From Parapristionchus giblindavisi (lineage: Eukaryota; Nematoda; Chromadorea; Rhabditida; Diplogasteridae): a stretch of 64,000 bases of DNA. Each line of letters begins with the position of its first letter. Positions within the stretch are counted from its first letter, which is position 1. Positions 11,025 to 22,756 of this stretch are shown in pieces. The stretch lies in contig CALSFV010000274.1 in assembly GCA_943737045.1 (NCBI GenBank), positions 62,001 to 126,000 of the forward strand. Reading direction: 5' to 3'. The translations under genes were made by a program, and so were the position numbers. The notes under the pieces are model-generated. The model made no database searches and was not told where the DNA came from. It worked only from the letters and a program-made list of their open reading frames with translations.

Positions 11025-12195
11025 TGTCGAGAATTACCCTTAAATAAATGAAGATATAAGGAAACATTGCTTGATCATTTATCATTAGCCGAGAAAAAAA
11101 ATAAAACAAGTGATGCAAACTGCGTGATCTGCTTTAAAAGTGGTCTGTGAAACACATCATCAAAGCGAGAAGAATTGTATATTTCTACAGTAATTTCTCA
11201 AAACAGCAGGGATTTCCGTTCGGAGTCCCGCATTTACAAATTTTGTCTTGAGTTCGCTCATTTATGGGTTCGATTTTTTCATTATTTAAATTTATTTTTA
11301 TGCCTTCTCTTCGTTTCTCTCTATTTTATTTCATGTCTTCATCAATCGCTCGTGCATTTCGCTACTCTCTAAGTAGAAATTTATTCACTTGAGCTTTTAT
11401 ATTCCCCAACGCTAAAGCTAGCCTAACTAATTGTTTTCCACTTTTAACTATGTTTTCGACCTTAGAACTTCTTGAATATAATCCTCAACTCCCTTCACTC
11501 CTTAATATTCGTCTCCGCCCAATCGTTCTATGTATAGTCTGATAGTGATTGCGGTACGAATGTAACACGATAGCGATCTCGTCCTTATGAATGGGCACTC
11601 TCCTCTTCCTCTCTTTGTTCTTTCTCTTTCAAGAGTGATTATCCCCCCCCCCCCCCACTGGCCGGACATACTAATATCTTTCCTCATTCCCACAGCGTCT
11701 TCCATCTGTTCCATATTTCTTTTCACTTTTATTGTCGATTAGCTCTATTTCACTTCGATTCGTCCTGATTTCCTTCTCGTACTTTCGCCCTCGTTCACAC
11801 CTTTTCATCCCCCTTTCCTACTCTCGCAAATACCTAACGCACATGTAATGATCAGTATCTGTTTGTGTCCTTTCGTTCGCCCTTTCAATATCAATTCCCT
11901 CCCATCTGACTCACCCTGCCCCTTTTCAATAATATTTAAGATCGAAACAAGAGCGAGACCTTATGTTCCGATGTTTCTGGTCCTTCTCAGACAGCCATTC
12001 ATTCATGCATTCTATCGATTCTTCCTTGTGCTTTCCCGTTCCATATGATGTAGCATCTTCTGCATAATGTTTGAAATGTAAATTAAATTAAATATTTTAG
12101 GGTGAACCTCATTCGAGTCAGTAGGAGGGTAGTCTGATCGGATTCGTCTCCCCTCTTATTCTTCATCTTTTCTCCTTCTTGTCTATTCAATTACT
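11025..12195. promoter_or_regulatory. Divergent intergenic region between SEC63 and the TLC gene
   Basis: This 1.17-kb segment separates the start codons of two divergent genes and must hold both promoters and 5' UTRs. A 15-base C run lies near 11643-11657. A pyrimidine-rich stretch from about 11560 to 12190 precedes the TLC start. I see no TATA-like or other motif that I would defend. Confidence 0.5.
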
Positions 12196-15100
12196 ATGTT
12201 CACTGATTGGACCAAACAAGAATGGAGGAATTTCGCTGAAGGATGTCTTGTTGTAAGCATATTTTCTCTCTATATTTAAAAATATTAACAGTGTTAACTA
12301 TTCCCCTTTGCCACATTAAGCGTTTTCTATCGATATTGTTCTTTTCCTGTTCAAAAGGGGTCGTATATCTTTACTGCCGTTTTTGTGTAGTGGTTTAGTA
12401 ATCTTAAATGAATCACACTTTACACGTGGAGAACTTCAATGATATTGAATCAGTTCTATGTATTAGTCATACTTAAAGAGAAAATTCACTTATAAAATCA
12501 ATAATTAATTAATTCAAATAATCCTTACTTTTCTGTTCTTTCATTTTGCTTATTCATATGCTTTTGATGATAAATGACACTGATTATTGAATGTTTCGGG
12601 TAGATATAATGACCGAGTCAGCATGCACATCTATAGTTGTTATCTACTGCACACTAGTGATAACGAGTTATCAATACGCCTCGCTTTCATTCGTTTCCTC
12701 TACGTGCGGCTAGATTATATAGTATGCTCCCGACTGAAGTCGTTACCTGCCAGTCCCTACGGAGCTTCAAGAATCTCCTCCTACAAGGGTCAACCCTCCA
12801 AAACCTTCATCACTCTCTCTATCAATCATAATTGTCGCCTCTTATTCCTTCATGACGGATCATGAGTATCATCTGATTCATTATCTATGCAATTTCGCTG
12901 TTACTTGTCTCGTTGCGCATACGTGCGTAGATAAATTATTATTATAATAATCTTAATCGCATTGTGAATGTAGTTTGATCTTTCATCTTTTATCTATCAA
13001 ATTTAGGTGATCGCTTCGTTCGCCTTCTTCCGGATACTACAGTTCATCGTAAGATGGTAATTATATATATTTTTTATTTATTTGTTTAATTTAATATATT
13101 ATTCATAAATCTTGACCTGTTTGTGGTAATGTGTGCGTAATCAATGATATGCCTACCGTAATTTCGATAATAATATTAATAATAATAATAATAATAATAA
13201 TAACAATAATAATAGCTTTATGTGGGTTTCAGAAAAGTATGAGAATGAAATACAGAGCGAATACATTAGGGGCACATAAAATGCAATGCCACAGCTAGGT
13301 TGTAAGATTAAATTAACAGAGGACGGTGATATAGCTATGAAGCGTGAGAAAGAATACAATTACGAAAAATTTCAATTGGGACAAATTCTAGTTGAATTAG
13401 GCAATAAATTCCGAATGAATGATTGAGGTATCTCTTCGGAAAGTGTACCTTCCGTACGTTCTCATATTTCCGACGACGAACGGGCTCTGAGAGGAATGGA
13501 AGGGACAGTACCACGTTATCGGTTTGTCTCTTTTTTTTGATTTTTTTGAAAATGCTTTTTATAAAGTTTAAATTTTGATCGCGAATATCATGTGACACCA
13601 TGGTTAACCTGATCTCGTTTATGGCGCACTAAAAAATAGTGGAAAACGGAAAATGGCGACTTTCCGGGGTCTAAAAAAGTACACTGGAAAACCGAAAATG
13701 GAAACTCGAAATTTGAATTCGCGGGCGCGAATAAGGTGCGGGAATTCAAATTCTGACTTTCCAACTGCGATTTTCTGCGGTTATAAAACTTAAATAAAGC
13801 CGAAATTTCATTTTTCGACCTTTATGAAGCGTAGGAACTTGAATTCCTACTTAACATCCTTTTTAAACCGCAGAAAACCGCAGTTAGAAAGCCTGAATTT
13901 GAATTCCCGCACTTTTTTTCGCGCCCGCGAATTCAAATTTTCAAGTTTCCAGGTGCTTTTTTAGACCCTGGAAAGTCGCCATTTTCCGTTTTCCACTATT
14001 TTTTAGTGCGCCATTACTCGTTGAATTCATGTTTCATGATCTCTACATCAATCAGCTGATCATGGTTGTTGCAGGTGGTTCCTCCCAATAAGAAATGGCG
14101 TATATGCAATGAGACCATCTCGTTGATCCATGCAGGAGTGTCTGGTCTATGGGCTGGCTATGCCATACTCTTTCATGAAGAGATTATCAAAGACATGTTC
14201 TACTATCGTCATCCCATGATTGTCAATCTGGTACGGTATATAAATGGTTACTGTAGCATGCTTTGGCCTGTTACAGGTGTTCGTCTCGACCGGATATCTT
14301 CTCCATGATCTACTTGATCTTCTTATCAACGAACGATCAGTTCGTATCATTGAACTACTCTTCCATCATATTGTTGTCCTCACTGCATTCGCCATCACAC
14401 AGGTAACTCATTTTATTGATTGATCGAGACATTTTATTGATTTGTTTATTGATTGATATTAATTGATTTTTTCTGCAGTGACGTACTCACACAGAAAATT
14501 CTCTTAAATATAAGAAATTGAAATAAGAAATTGATTTCTTACAATACGTTCTCCGAAATTGAATTTCTTACTTTTTATAAGAGATTTAATTTCTTATTGC
14601 CGTAAGAAAATGATTTCTTATAAAATATAAGAAATCTATTTCTTATTCCTCGCTACGATATTTTTAAGAATTCAATTTCTTATATTTTTCCCTGGCCACT
14701 ACAGAATATATTATTGATTGATTAATACTGATAATTCTGCTGCTTTGTATATGCTTATTCCAATACTAGAAATGAAAACTCTTTATTTGAACAGGGCATA
14801 TCAAGATAAAAGGAACTACAACATCACATGGAATACAAAAACGTAATTGATTTGGGTGAACGAAGACAAATTAAATGAGAAGGCAAATAATATGAGATTA
14901 TACTTTAAACATGTTATCTTCGTGTGAGACAGAATCGACGTCCATTCTCTTCCATATCATACTCAACAATAACAGGAACTTCATTACATATAAGGATTAC
15001 TCCATCAGAGATTGAAGATGCCTCAGTGAAATGATTCACGTATTTAATTGGACGGCTTCTTTACTACTATCGAAATACCTCCCTGAAACGATGTTATTAT

Positions 15101-17668
15101 CGATTTATGAACTAATCTAGGTAGCAAACCTTCTCATCATGAGCATTGTTAGTGCTAGAATAAGTGACAAATAAAAACAGTATCTCCATTTCCAGTAAAA
15201 GTCACTCCAGTCTACACTGAGAGCAAAGTTACCTATATTCGGGCAAATGATTTGCCCCATCGGGGAACTCATGTAACAATTTGCCCGTATTCGGGCGAAT
15301 CTCTTTAGCCAGAATTTGGGCTATTATGTTTCGCCCAAATACGGGCAAATCGATACCCCGTTGTCGGAAATCAGGGAAGGCGCTTCTCACCCACGCCAGT
15401 TCGATTCCCACTTGGAGCACAAATCTTTTGCAGCTTTAAAACTTCGTTATATAACTTGATAGAGCTATTGTTGTTCTACTCTAGTAGAATCGTATTGAAA
15501 ACACATAGTATACTTTAAATTTATTGGCTTTTGGCAGTCCAAATCATCTATCTTCTCCCATGATAGCTTGAGTATTTCACTAAAGTAACCCACTGACTTT
15601 CATTAACAGCAGAAAAATCAGCAAAAATGAAAAATAAGAAATCAAGGATCACATGCTGATGTGACAACTTCAGATCGCCATGAATAAGTGGAAACGTACA
15701 TACAAGGAACCGAACCACCAACCCACCGCGAACTAGCCAAGCCCCCTACCCACTGCGCTACCAGGACACCCTTGCACATAGATCAGAACTCGTAGTCTTT
15801 TCAAAGAAACATATAATCCTATAGCCATAAAGCGGGCAAATCGATTGCCCGAAATGGGCCACTCCAGATTTCTGGCAAATCGTTTACCAGGCAAATGGGA
15901 GTGGCGAACGATTTGCCAGGTAAGTTTGCTCTCAGTGTATAATGTACATATAAATATTAAGCTTTCATTTGAAATAAAACTCCAACCTACTTAGTGGCAG
16001 TAATATTAAGAGAGTTAGATAACATTGAAAGATCCTTGAAAGTCGCTTGGATTTCCGCTGAAGGCATCGAGATTACTACAGCGTAATCCTGATCAGGGAT
16101 ACCAAGATATTCCATATCGATATCAATAATTTTAACAGTAACATCCTATAAAATCATTTTATACATAACTTATATATTAACAGACATTAAATTACCTGAG
16201 TCTTGTCCCTCTTAGTGACACAGAATGAAAAATGTAGCACTCCTCCATTATCATCATGTAGGTATCGTTGTTAGTGCACTTGAGGGTCTCACTTATGTTG
16301 ATCAAGCTCATTCCAATGTTGAAACTACGATCATATCGATAAGTATCGAATAGACCCACCTACAAAGAAGATCTCATTATGTGAACAATGAGAAACTGTT
16401 ATACCTAGATAAACGAGAGCGACATGGAATGAATCCTTGAAGACAAATAGCCGATAACGACCAACCAAGGAACACCAAATACTAATTTCTTGATAGCTTC
16501 AACAGTCTTCTTGCTTGAGGGCTTGTGGGTGGGCAGCATTAGCGAGCTTGGCTTCAAACGTTTCGCAACTGTTCTGCAACAAATCGATGTTATTCAACTA
16601 AATACGTGGTGAAAACGGAGTAACTACATGCTGTAACATAGAAGAGTAACGAGTATAACGAACAAGAAAACGATGTGAAAACGACGTAGCAACAGCACGA
16701 AAAATAGATCTGTTTGAAGGCCAAATTTTCCCGCAATTATTACGTATACATTGTTGCGCACAACAAATAAGTAACACAACATTTGGATCATTGACTAACG
16801 TTATTCCAAAGTTAATCCATGGAATTAATTATTTAAAAAAAAGAAAATAAAAAAACGAAAATAAATTAAATATAAGAAATTGAAAAAGTAAGAAAATTCA
16901 GAATTTCTCTTAAAAATAAGAAATTCAAAGGCAATTTTCTTAAATATAAGAAATATGAAGAATAAGAAATGTATTTCTGACATTAAAATCATCATGCATT
17001 TCTTATTTATAAGAAATTCGAAGATAAGAAATTGATTTCTTATTGTAAACTCCGCCCCTTTCTTGTATTATTTCTTAAAAATAAGAAATATAAGTTATAA
17101 GAAATTGAAAAGTAAGAGAATTTTCTGTGTGAGTAGTGAGATGACCAAAATTGTCTCTCAAATTTAGGAATTTTTGGGGAAAATGGTGTATTTTTTTAAT
17201 TTGAAAAAACACTCACATTTGTGGGCAACGGAATAAGTTTCATAAGTGATATCGCTAGCTACAGAATGCTTCAAACAAATTGAGTAATCGATAAATAAGT
17301 ACCGTATCTATTTATTTATTTATTTATTTATCATACATCGCGAAGATGTTTCAGCAAGTAAAAAACGATATGATGAAGAAGATCTCTCATTACCGTTTCT
17401 CTCATTGCTGTATCTCCCATTATCGTATCTCTCATTACCGTATCTCTAATTTAAGTTTTCGGAGAAGTTCCTCGGAGTCGTGGTATTTGGTCTTCTGATG
17501 GAGTGTAACTCAGTCTTTCTTCACTCTCGTTCACTTCTTAATCTATATGGAGTGGATAAGAAGTCAACATCATTCCGAATGGTCGCCCTACTCAATATGA
17601 TCACTCTTCTTGTATTCAGAATGGCTGTATCTCTCTTCCTTGTCTATTGGCTCGTAAGTTTTATCACA

Positions 17669-17716
<48 letters not shown>

Positions 17717-18456
17717 CTGTAAAATCAATAGATAAAAAAACGAGCGTGTATTGTGCAACCGTTTTGGAATGTTTGCCTATTATCAGCACTAAATATGTTG
17801 ATAATTAGTATTTATTTATTTATTTATTTATCCATCAGTTAAAAGCAAGAATAATGAATGAATGAATGTATATTAGATTGAATGTATATTAGATTGATAA
17901 TCATATTCGTGATTATCACTATTTTCTATGCATTCATGATTCTTTATCACATCTTTTGAAACATGAATCTCACTTGTCTTTGATTTGCTCTTTTCAGTTC
18001 ACAGTATGCTTCGGAACGGGAGTGTGGTACTATATTGTGCCCTCATTCTTCGTTATCATCTCGCTCCTCTGCTCGAATACCGTACTCGCTTACCGTGTCA
18101 TGGCCGCTGATGGATGGTTCGGAAAGGTACGATAGTTTGATCTTTGATCTTTACGACAATATTGATCCTTTTGTAGAAGCGAGCACGAGGATTTACCCGT
18201 GGTGTACAAGATAATCAAGGAGTAGATGAAGATAAGAGTGAAAGTGATGAGGAAGAGGAATGTCCAGATGGGGTAAGTTGATTACCATTTAGGTTAACCT
18301 ATTTGTTTCCCATTTAGGTTAACCAATTTCCCATTTATTAACCCCCCACTCGGGTTCCCATTCCGTATAATCATTCCCCCTTTTCAGGTAGTTGCCAGTC
18401 ACACTAACCAGCAATTGGTAGGCAACGGTCACACAACTAATCCAAGCGAGGCTTGA
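12196..18456 (+). CDS. TLC-domain multi-pass membrane protein (TLCD4/TMEM56-like)
   Basis: Eight exons join in phase: 12196-12252, 13007-13048, 14075-14230, 14277-14402, 17465-17653, 17998-18126, 18177-18272, 18388-18456. The product is 287 residues. TLC (TRAM-LAG1-CLN8) proteins are multi-spanning membrane proteins acting in or sensing lipids. Seen here: an N-terminal hydrophobic segment; VVPPNKKWRICNETISLIHA, typical of the TMEM56 branch; the conserved TGYLLHDLLDLL; an HH pair in LLFHHIVVL; then KFLGVVVFGLLMECNSVFLH and two more membrane segments; and an acidic cytosolic tail ending in PSEA. No ceramide-synthase Lag1 signature is apparent, so I would not call it one. Exon 5's acceptor (ttttcggag) is unusual. 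The intron before exon 5 holds a TIR-bounded 2.65-kb segment with a PCNA pseudogene. Intron 1 (12253-13006) shows no recognisable content. Confidence 0.9.
13166..13216. repeat. (AAT)n microsatellite in TLC gene intron
   Basis: An imperfect run of AAT units in the intron 13049-14074. A similar (AAT)n run lies at 17671-17717 in a later intron of the same gene. Confidence 0.8.
13622..14013. mobile_element. PIF/Harbinger-like MITE (TTA target)
   Basis: Long terminal inverted repeats starting TGGCGCACTAAAAAATAGTG extend about 45 bp with few mismatches. TTA flanks both ends (13619-13621 and 14014-14016), the three-base target typical of PIF/Harbinger elements. The inner part contains a second inverted block around GCGGGCGCG. 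No transposase is present. Confidence 0.75.
14914..16561 (-). pseudogene. pcn-1: PCNA (sliding clamp) pseudogene with introns
   Basis: PCNA is the trimeric DNA clamp. Exon-like blocks on the minus strand: 16405-16561 (TFEAKLANA, then frameshifted DSFHVALV), 16196-16359 (VGLFDTYRYDRSFNIGMSL, LKCTNND), 15991-16145 (VKIIDIDMEYLGIPDQDYAV, DLSMLSNSLNITATK) and 14914-15082 (PIKYVNHFTEASSISDGVIL, NEVPVIVEYDMEENG). These match nematode PCNA closely in order and intron layout. The start ATG has become ACG, at least two frameshifts are present in the first two blocks, and a stretch of about 50 residues before the last block is missing. The tail ends early at RR-stop instead of the usual acidic end. Because introns are retained, the source was genomic DNA, not mRNA. 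Confidence 0.88.
15215..15937. mobile_element. TA-flanked element with tRNA-like module, inside the PCNA pseudogene
   Basis: Ends CACTGAGAGCAAA and its complement are flanked by TA (15213-15214 and 15938-15939), as in Tc1/mariner-type MITEs. The interior repeats short blocks around ATTTGCCCG in both orientations. A tRNA-like segment on the minus strand has A box TAGCGCAGTGG (15750-15760) and B box GGTTCGGTTCC (15706-15716, one mismatch to consensus). No transposase is encoded. Confidence 0.8.
17671..17717. repeat. (AAT)n microsatellite
   Basis: About 15 AAT units in the intron 17654-17997 of the TLC gene. (TTTA)n runs lie near 17309-17332 and 17809-17832. Nothing else is recognised in that intron. 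Confidence 0.9.
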
Positions 18457-19364
18457 TGATCTTTGATCTCTCACTCTATGTCTACCATAACCTAATATTA
18501 CTGTCTCTCTTTCATTCATTTGTTCTACTTTGATCTCTTTCTCCACATATAGGAAATACTCCATCCAACACCCTTTCCACTCGATCTTATTATTAAAGGG
18601 GATACACTATTGTAATTATTTATATTTATGATTTGTTGCTCCTCCTATCCCTCACCCCGCATGCTATTCCCACCACTTAATAAGATTCACAGGCTTCATT
18701 GAGCCATCATATTGATGATCTACCGTATGACACGACGAACTTCCCTCCTTGCTGCTCGTTACTTTATTCAAAAGAACGCTCCGCTTTTTAGCCTTGCATT
18801 TTTTTACAGACAAAAAATGAAATATTTATTCACATATTGATTGTGCCCCCTGATTACAGATATGACCTGGGTGCAACACTCCATATACTGTATCTCTATA
18901 TCTGGGTTATCTTGACTCTTGTACATCGATTATCGATTGATCTGTCTATTTGACCGACGATATAAGGCGTCCTACTACTACTTGCTTTTTATTAATTCGC
19001 ACATTGTTTTGCTTAATCTATTCTCATCATCGTATGTTCTGTACATCCTATGGCAATATATGCTTCATCTTCCAATTGTTACCCTTCAAATGTATCGTCG
19101 CATCGCGAGATAAAATCTTGCTATTGTACGAGAGTTATTGATTTTATTTTTTATTGATTTTCTTCTGAAGATTTTCAATTATGTGATTTGAAGTTATACA
19201 AGGGACAAATGATACGGACTAAGATTGATATCGCACACATGACGCGATATGATTTGGTCAGAGATGAGCTGGTTTCGAGTGGAAACGGAACTGTCCGACG
19301 AGTAATGTACAAATAAATATAGTGATCAACACTACGGTAGTTCATTTGAGATAATATTGATCGA
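18457..19364. other. Convergent 3' region between TLC gene and small-protein gene
   Basis: Both neighbouring genes end here (stop at 18456 on plus, stop at 19365-19367 on minus), so the segment should hold both 3' UTRs. It is AT-rich with no open frame worth calling. AATAAA-like sites occur near 19313 on plus. No repeat element was found. Confidence 0.5.
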
Positions 19365-20869
19365 TTATGGTAGATTGACGGTACTATCCGATCGTTGCTT
19401 CTCCATAAATCGCACCAATTTCTGAGGATCAGCGCCTGCTTCGATAGCCTGGAATACGCGCATGATCACACTCTATGTATTCATGCTTCAACAATATAAC
19501 ATTTCGGTACTCTATATAAAAAATCCTATGTGAAAATGTATGACTCAAGAATGGCCTAAATTTGATAAAAATCACTGTGGACTTTCATTAATTTCTGGAC
19601 ACAGAAGTAAAACTGGGGAATGGTTTTACGATTAATGTACAAACTTTGCAATAACGAAGAGACGCACCACCTCGTGAGGTCCTTCTCATTCATTAATAAT
19701 AATAATAATAAATTTATCTGACCTCGGAGGGTATTTTTAAGATTCATAATTAAGTGTTTGAAGAATATGATAAATTCAGGAGGTAAGAAAGAAGGCTGCG
19801 ATTACTTGATCGTAGCATACAATACTTATGCACGGCGGTTCACTGGAGGGAAATCCCTACATTTAACTTTGTCTTGAAGCCTCCCGCACTACGAAAAATC
19901 GGCAAAGCTGTTTTGCACCGGGTGGGATTCGAACCCACGAGGTTCGGATCGTCAGACAAAAGTTCTAACCACTAAGCCATCTCGGCATACTACATAACTC
20001 GTAGAAATCGATGATGAACGCATGTGTGGGGAGGGACCGCAGCGCGTCGTTGAGCGCGTCGCGTCGCTCCCTCCCCTTACGCTAACTATTACCGTATATA
20101 ATAATGAACTTTCGTGGTAAGACATTTGTTGAACAATTTATCCTGATTTTTAAAAACTGCGAGTCGCTCTTAACTACTGTCCTTGAACCGCCGTGTTATG
20201 AGTTACGAATTACTTCATCTTTTTAGCTGATCGATACACAGAATAAACATCACAAAATACAGTGTACAGCAAAATATTGAGTGTTTTAATAAGTTTTTCT
20301 AAAACTTAAAACACAACCACATTTGCAGATGGAAATATCTTATTCGCTTAAACTTCTGAATACATATTCCAAATAAATAAATATGGAGTAGTCGGCCAAA
20401 CATTGGAATCTAGTACCCATCCAACTATAGGTAAGAAAAGGTAAAGGTGCATCCCGTTATTCGAAGCACACGAACTACTACGGGAGATAGCCAATTCAGA
20501 CTATTCTTCGGACCTACTTTATCGCGTGATCCAACTAATGAAGTAATATATTTAAAAGTTAAATATGAAGATAGTAAGAAATAAACGGACCTCTACCAAT
20601 GCCCTTAGTTGTGCATCTGTTAACGATAGTGACAAGCAGTGAGATAACCTTCGTATTGCTTAAATGAATCATCAATCAATAATCAGTCTGCATACAATAC
20701 TCCATTAGTCCAGATTATCATACTTCCGCCTATACAAATCATTAGCCACCCACGGCTGCAGCCAAGTGAAGAAAAACCAAAAAAAAGGCCCCAAAATTTT
20801 ACCTTGCATAGTGCTTTCAGAGATTGAAGAAGAATAAGTACCCGCTGTCCTCGATCGTGTATAGTTCAT
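19365..20869 (-). CDS. Small 66-residue helical protein, possibly MOZART1-like
   Basis: Three exons join in phase: 20803-20869, 20591-20616 (only 26 bases) and 19365-19472. The N-terminal third is Ser/Thr-rich (SRTAGTYSSSISESTMQ); the rest is helical, with AQLRALVESVIMRVFQAIEA followed by GADPQKLVRFMEKQ. The pattern E-x-G-x-(N/D)-P-x-x-L after a short helix resembles MZT1, a gamma-tubulin complex recruitment factor of similar size, but the match is short and I hold the family call weakly. An acceptor-like ttaatatag lies two bases before the ATG. Intron 2 (19473-20590) contains the tRNA-like MITE at 19831-20195. It lies 302 bases downstream of COX5B on the same strand. Confidence 0.65.
19831..20195. 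mobile_element. MITE with 12-bp TIRs and an internal tRNA-like module
   Basis: Ends CACGGCGGTTCA and TGAACCGCCGTG are exact complements, flanked by TTATG on both sides (19826-19830 and 20196-20200). On the minus strand, 19925-19979 carries A box TGGCTTAGTGG (19969-19979) and a consensus-perfect B box GGTTCGAATCC (19925-19935) with a five-pair GTGGG/CCCAC stem. The would-be acceptor and anticodon stems do not pair, so it is not a functional tRNA gene. Confidence 0.85.
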
Positions 20870-21171
20870 TACTATATTAATTCTGCATAATAATAAGAAT
20901 ATTGCAGTGTGTAAGTATAGTAACGATATCAACATGTGCGTGCAGTGGAACAGTCGAATACATTCAAATACATCTTTGTTTATCTCGAGCCAACACACAC
21001 TCAAAAATCGATAGTCTTATGGTCTGATCTACAATAATGGACGAAGTGAGAAGGGGAGCATTGTGTGAACAAGGGAATGGCCGTCGATCCAAACTATATC
21101 ACGGAGACAATTAATCTATCGATTACAAGAATGGGTCAGTGTCTACTGATGGCATGGTCTAAAGATACGAC

Positions 21172-22060
21172 TTAGACCGACTCGGGATCAGCATCTACGG
21201 CACGGAACCAGTGACCGCACTCACATCTGAATAACGAATATTAGCAAGATCTTGCGAAACGTGGTAAATCAGTATCATGAAGAACATGAACAAACGTTTA
21301 TAACAGAATAAATATACCTCTTGGGAGCTCCCTTGCGGATGGTCATGAAGTTGACGTGGCCTGAGTCAGGCTCGCCTAAACAACTATTCAAATAAGAAAC
21401 ATCTTGTCATATTAGGGGGTGACTAGAAGGCGACCAGCGGCCCGAATTTTTTCATTTAGCTTATTTTAAGATGTTCACAATAGGTTAATAGACAAATGCA
21501 AATATCGTAAAAACATCTTATTGCAAATTAAATGCTGTGCATTTTAGTAATATTTAATGTGTTTAGGGACCGCACACGCTGTGGCCAATATGCATATCAT
21601 TGCGTGGATAAATATGTAAAATATATGTGAATTCCGATAAAAATATGCGCATATTTACAACAACAAGCTAATTGTATAAATGAAATATCAACATACACAT
21701 GCATCCAACGATTCTCTCGTCGAAGTGAGAAGGGACAAGATTGGGCTTCTCCTTAGTGGATGCATCGGCACGATAATATACTTTGGGCTCGTAACGCTGA
21801 AATTAGGCAATGTTTTATATGCGATATCCAAAATTTAGACACTACTGAGAGCAAAAAAAACTTACATCATCTCCAGCGAGACGAGCGAGGAGCATCTTCT
21901 TTTCACGTCCAGTAGCGTGCTCAAGAGGATCGGGATAGTATCCGTAGTCTTCGGGGGAAGCCTCTGTGGCGAATGAACGAGAGGCAGCGGGAGCAGCAAG
22001 AGCAGCTCCAGCAGTTCGCTTAGCGAGCGCCATGGTGGCACGGACCGCGAGTTGAGCCAT
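21172..22060 (-). CDS. cox-5B: Cytochrome c oxidase subunit Vb, mitochondrial
   Basis: Nuclear-encoded zinc-binding subunit on the matrix side of complex IV. Four exons join in phase: 21866-22060, 21697-21796, 21318-21375, 21172-21226, giving 135 residues. The N-terminal 30-35 residues (MAQLAVRATMALAKRTAGAA) are rich in Ala and Arg with no acid, as in a mitochondrial presequence. Next come EDYGYYPDPLEHATGREKK and RYEPKVYYRADAS. The zinc-site cysteines lie in GCMCEPDSGH and RCECGHWF. The ATG directly follows an AG acceptor (attatatag), consistent with trans-splicing. The exon 2 end was chosen at GTATGT because only this restores the MCEPDS reading. The intron 21376-21696 shows no feature. Confidence 0.97.
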
Positions 22061-22756
22061 CTATATAATTATTATTTGAAGAATGACAACCAACTATCAC
22101 AGTTCTAAAGTGCTGGAAAGATGAAAACGCAGTATCCAAATGCAAATACGAACACGTGCTAAATATTAGCACGAACAACAACATACTGCAACGAATATGT
22201 GAATATCAAAGAGTGATTTACGCGTAGATAAATCAATGAAAAACGAATTTTAAACAATTAAAATCAGGTGAAAAGTACGTGACAAACCCGGACCGGCTCG
22301 CACAACCAAGGATCCACCGTACACCGCGCACAATAAGGTGTTTCGCGTCGAGACTCAATATCAAACATTCACCTACAGTATGCTAGAATTTTCTTTACAT
22401 TTTGAGCCAACTGCTCCTATTATATTTCATTTACACTTTTCTGCTATTGTATTTTTTTCGAAATCTGCGAAATTTCAGCATAATTAGTATCACGTTCTAC
22501 ACTGATCAATATGTAGAGAAAAGCGATTAATTCGCCTTTTTCTCCTTTTTTGTGGATCCGATGAATCATTTTAAGCTGTATAAAATATCTTAATATTAGT
22601 AATGATTTATTAATTGATTGATGATGAAAGTACAATGGACAAAAATACACGTTTCGAATGAGTGATCATGATTGATTGGATCTGGAATGATACAATTGTA
22701 AGAAACTGAGGGGGATGATAAGATACAAGTCAATAAATTAGAACAAGCAAATATTA
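22061..22756. other. Intercistronic region, glutaredoxin-like gene to COX5B
   Basis: These 696 bases separate two genes on the minus strand. A small inverted repeat around gtgctaaatattagcac lies near 22155-22171. No ORF is supported. If the two genes are co-transcribed, this spacer is longer than usual for nematode operons. Confidence 0.4.

Larger units (their letters stand above)
14486..17133. mobile_element. TIR-bounded 2.65-kb segment enclosing a PCNA pseudogene
   Basis: Perfect inverted ends CTCACACAGAAAATTCTCTT at 14486 and 17133 are flanked by TA on both sides (14484-14485 and 17134-17135). Next to each end are 200-300 bases densely packed with TAAGAAAT-type units. Between them lies an intron-bearing PCNA pseudogene with a separate tRNA-like MITE inside it. 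The whole occupies one intron of the TLC gene. It could instead be two solo ends, but neither inner edge has a matching terminus. Confidence 0.65.

Noticed and set aside
14914..16561. Functional PCNA gene
   Set aside because: No start codon at the conserved position, frameshifts in two exons and a missing segment of about 50 residues.
12196..18456. Ceramide synthase
   Set aside because: It has a TLC domain but lacks the Lag1 motif region and is shorter; the closest pattern is TLCD4/TMEM56.
19915..19990. Functional tRNA gene
   Set aside because: A and B boxes and the T arm are good, but the acceptor and anticodon stems do not pair, and the sequence lies inside a TIR element. The same holds for 2848-2930, 3435-3515, 15700-15770, 56660-56735 and 57545-57620.
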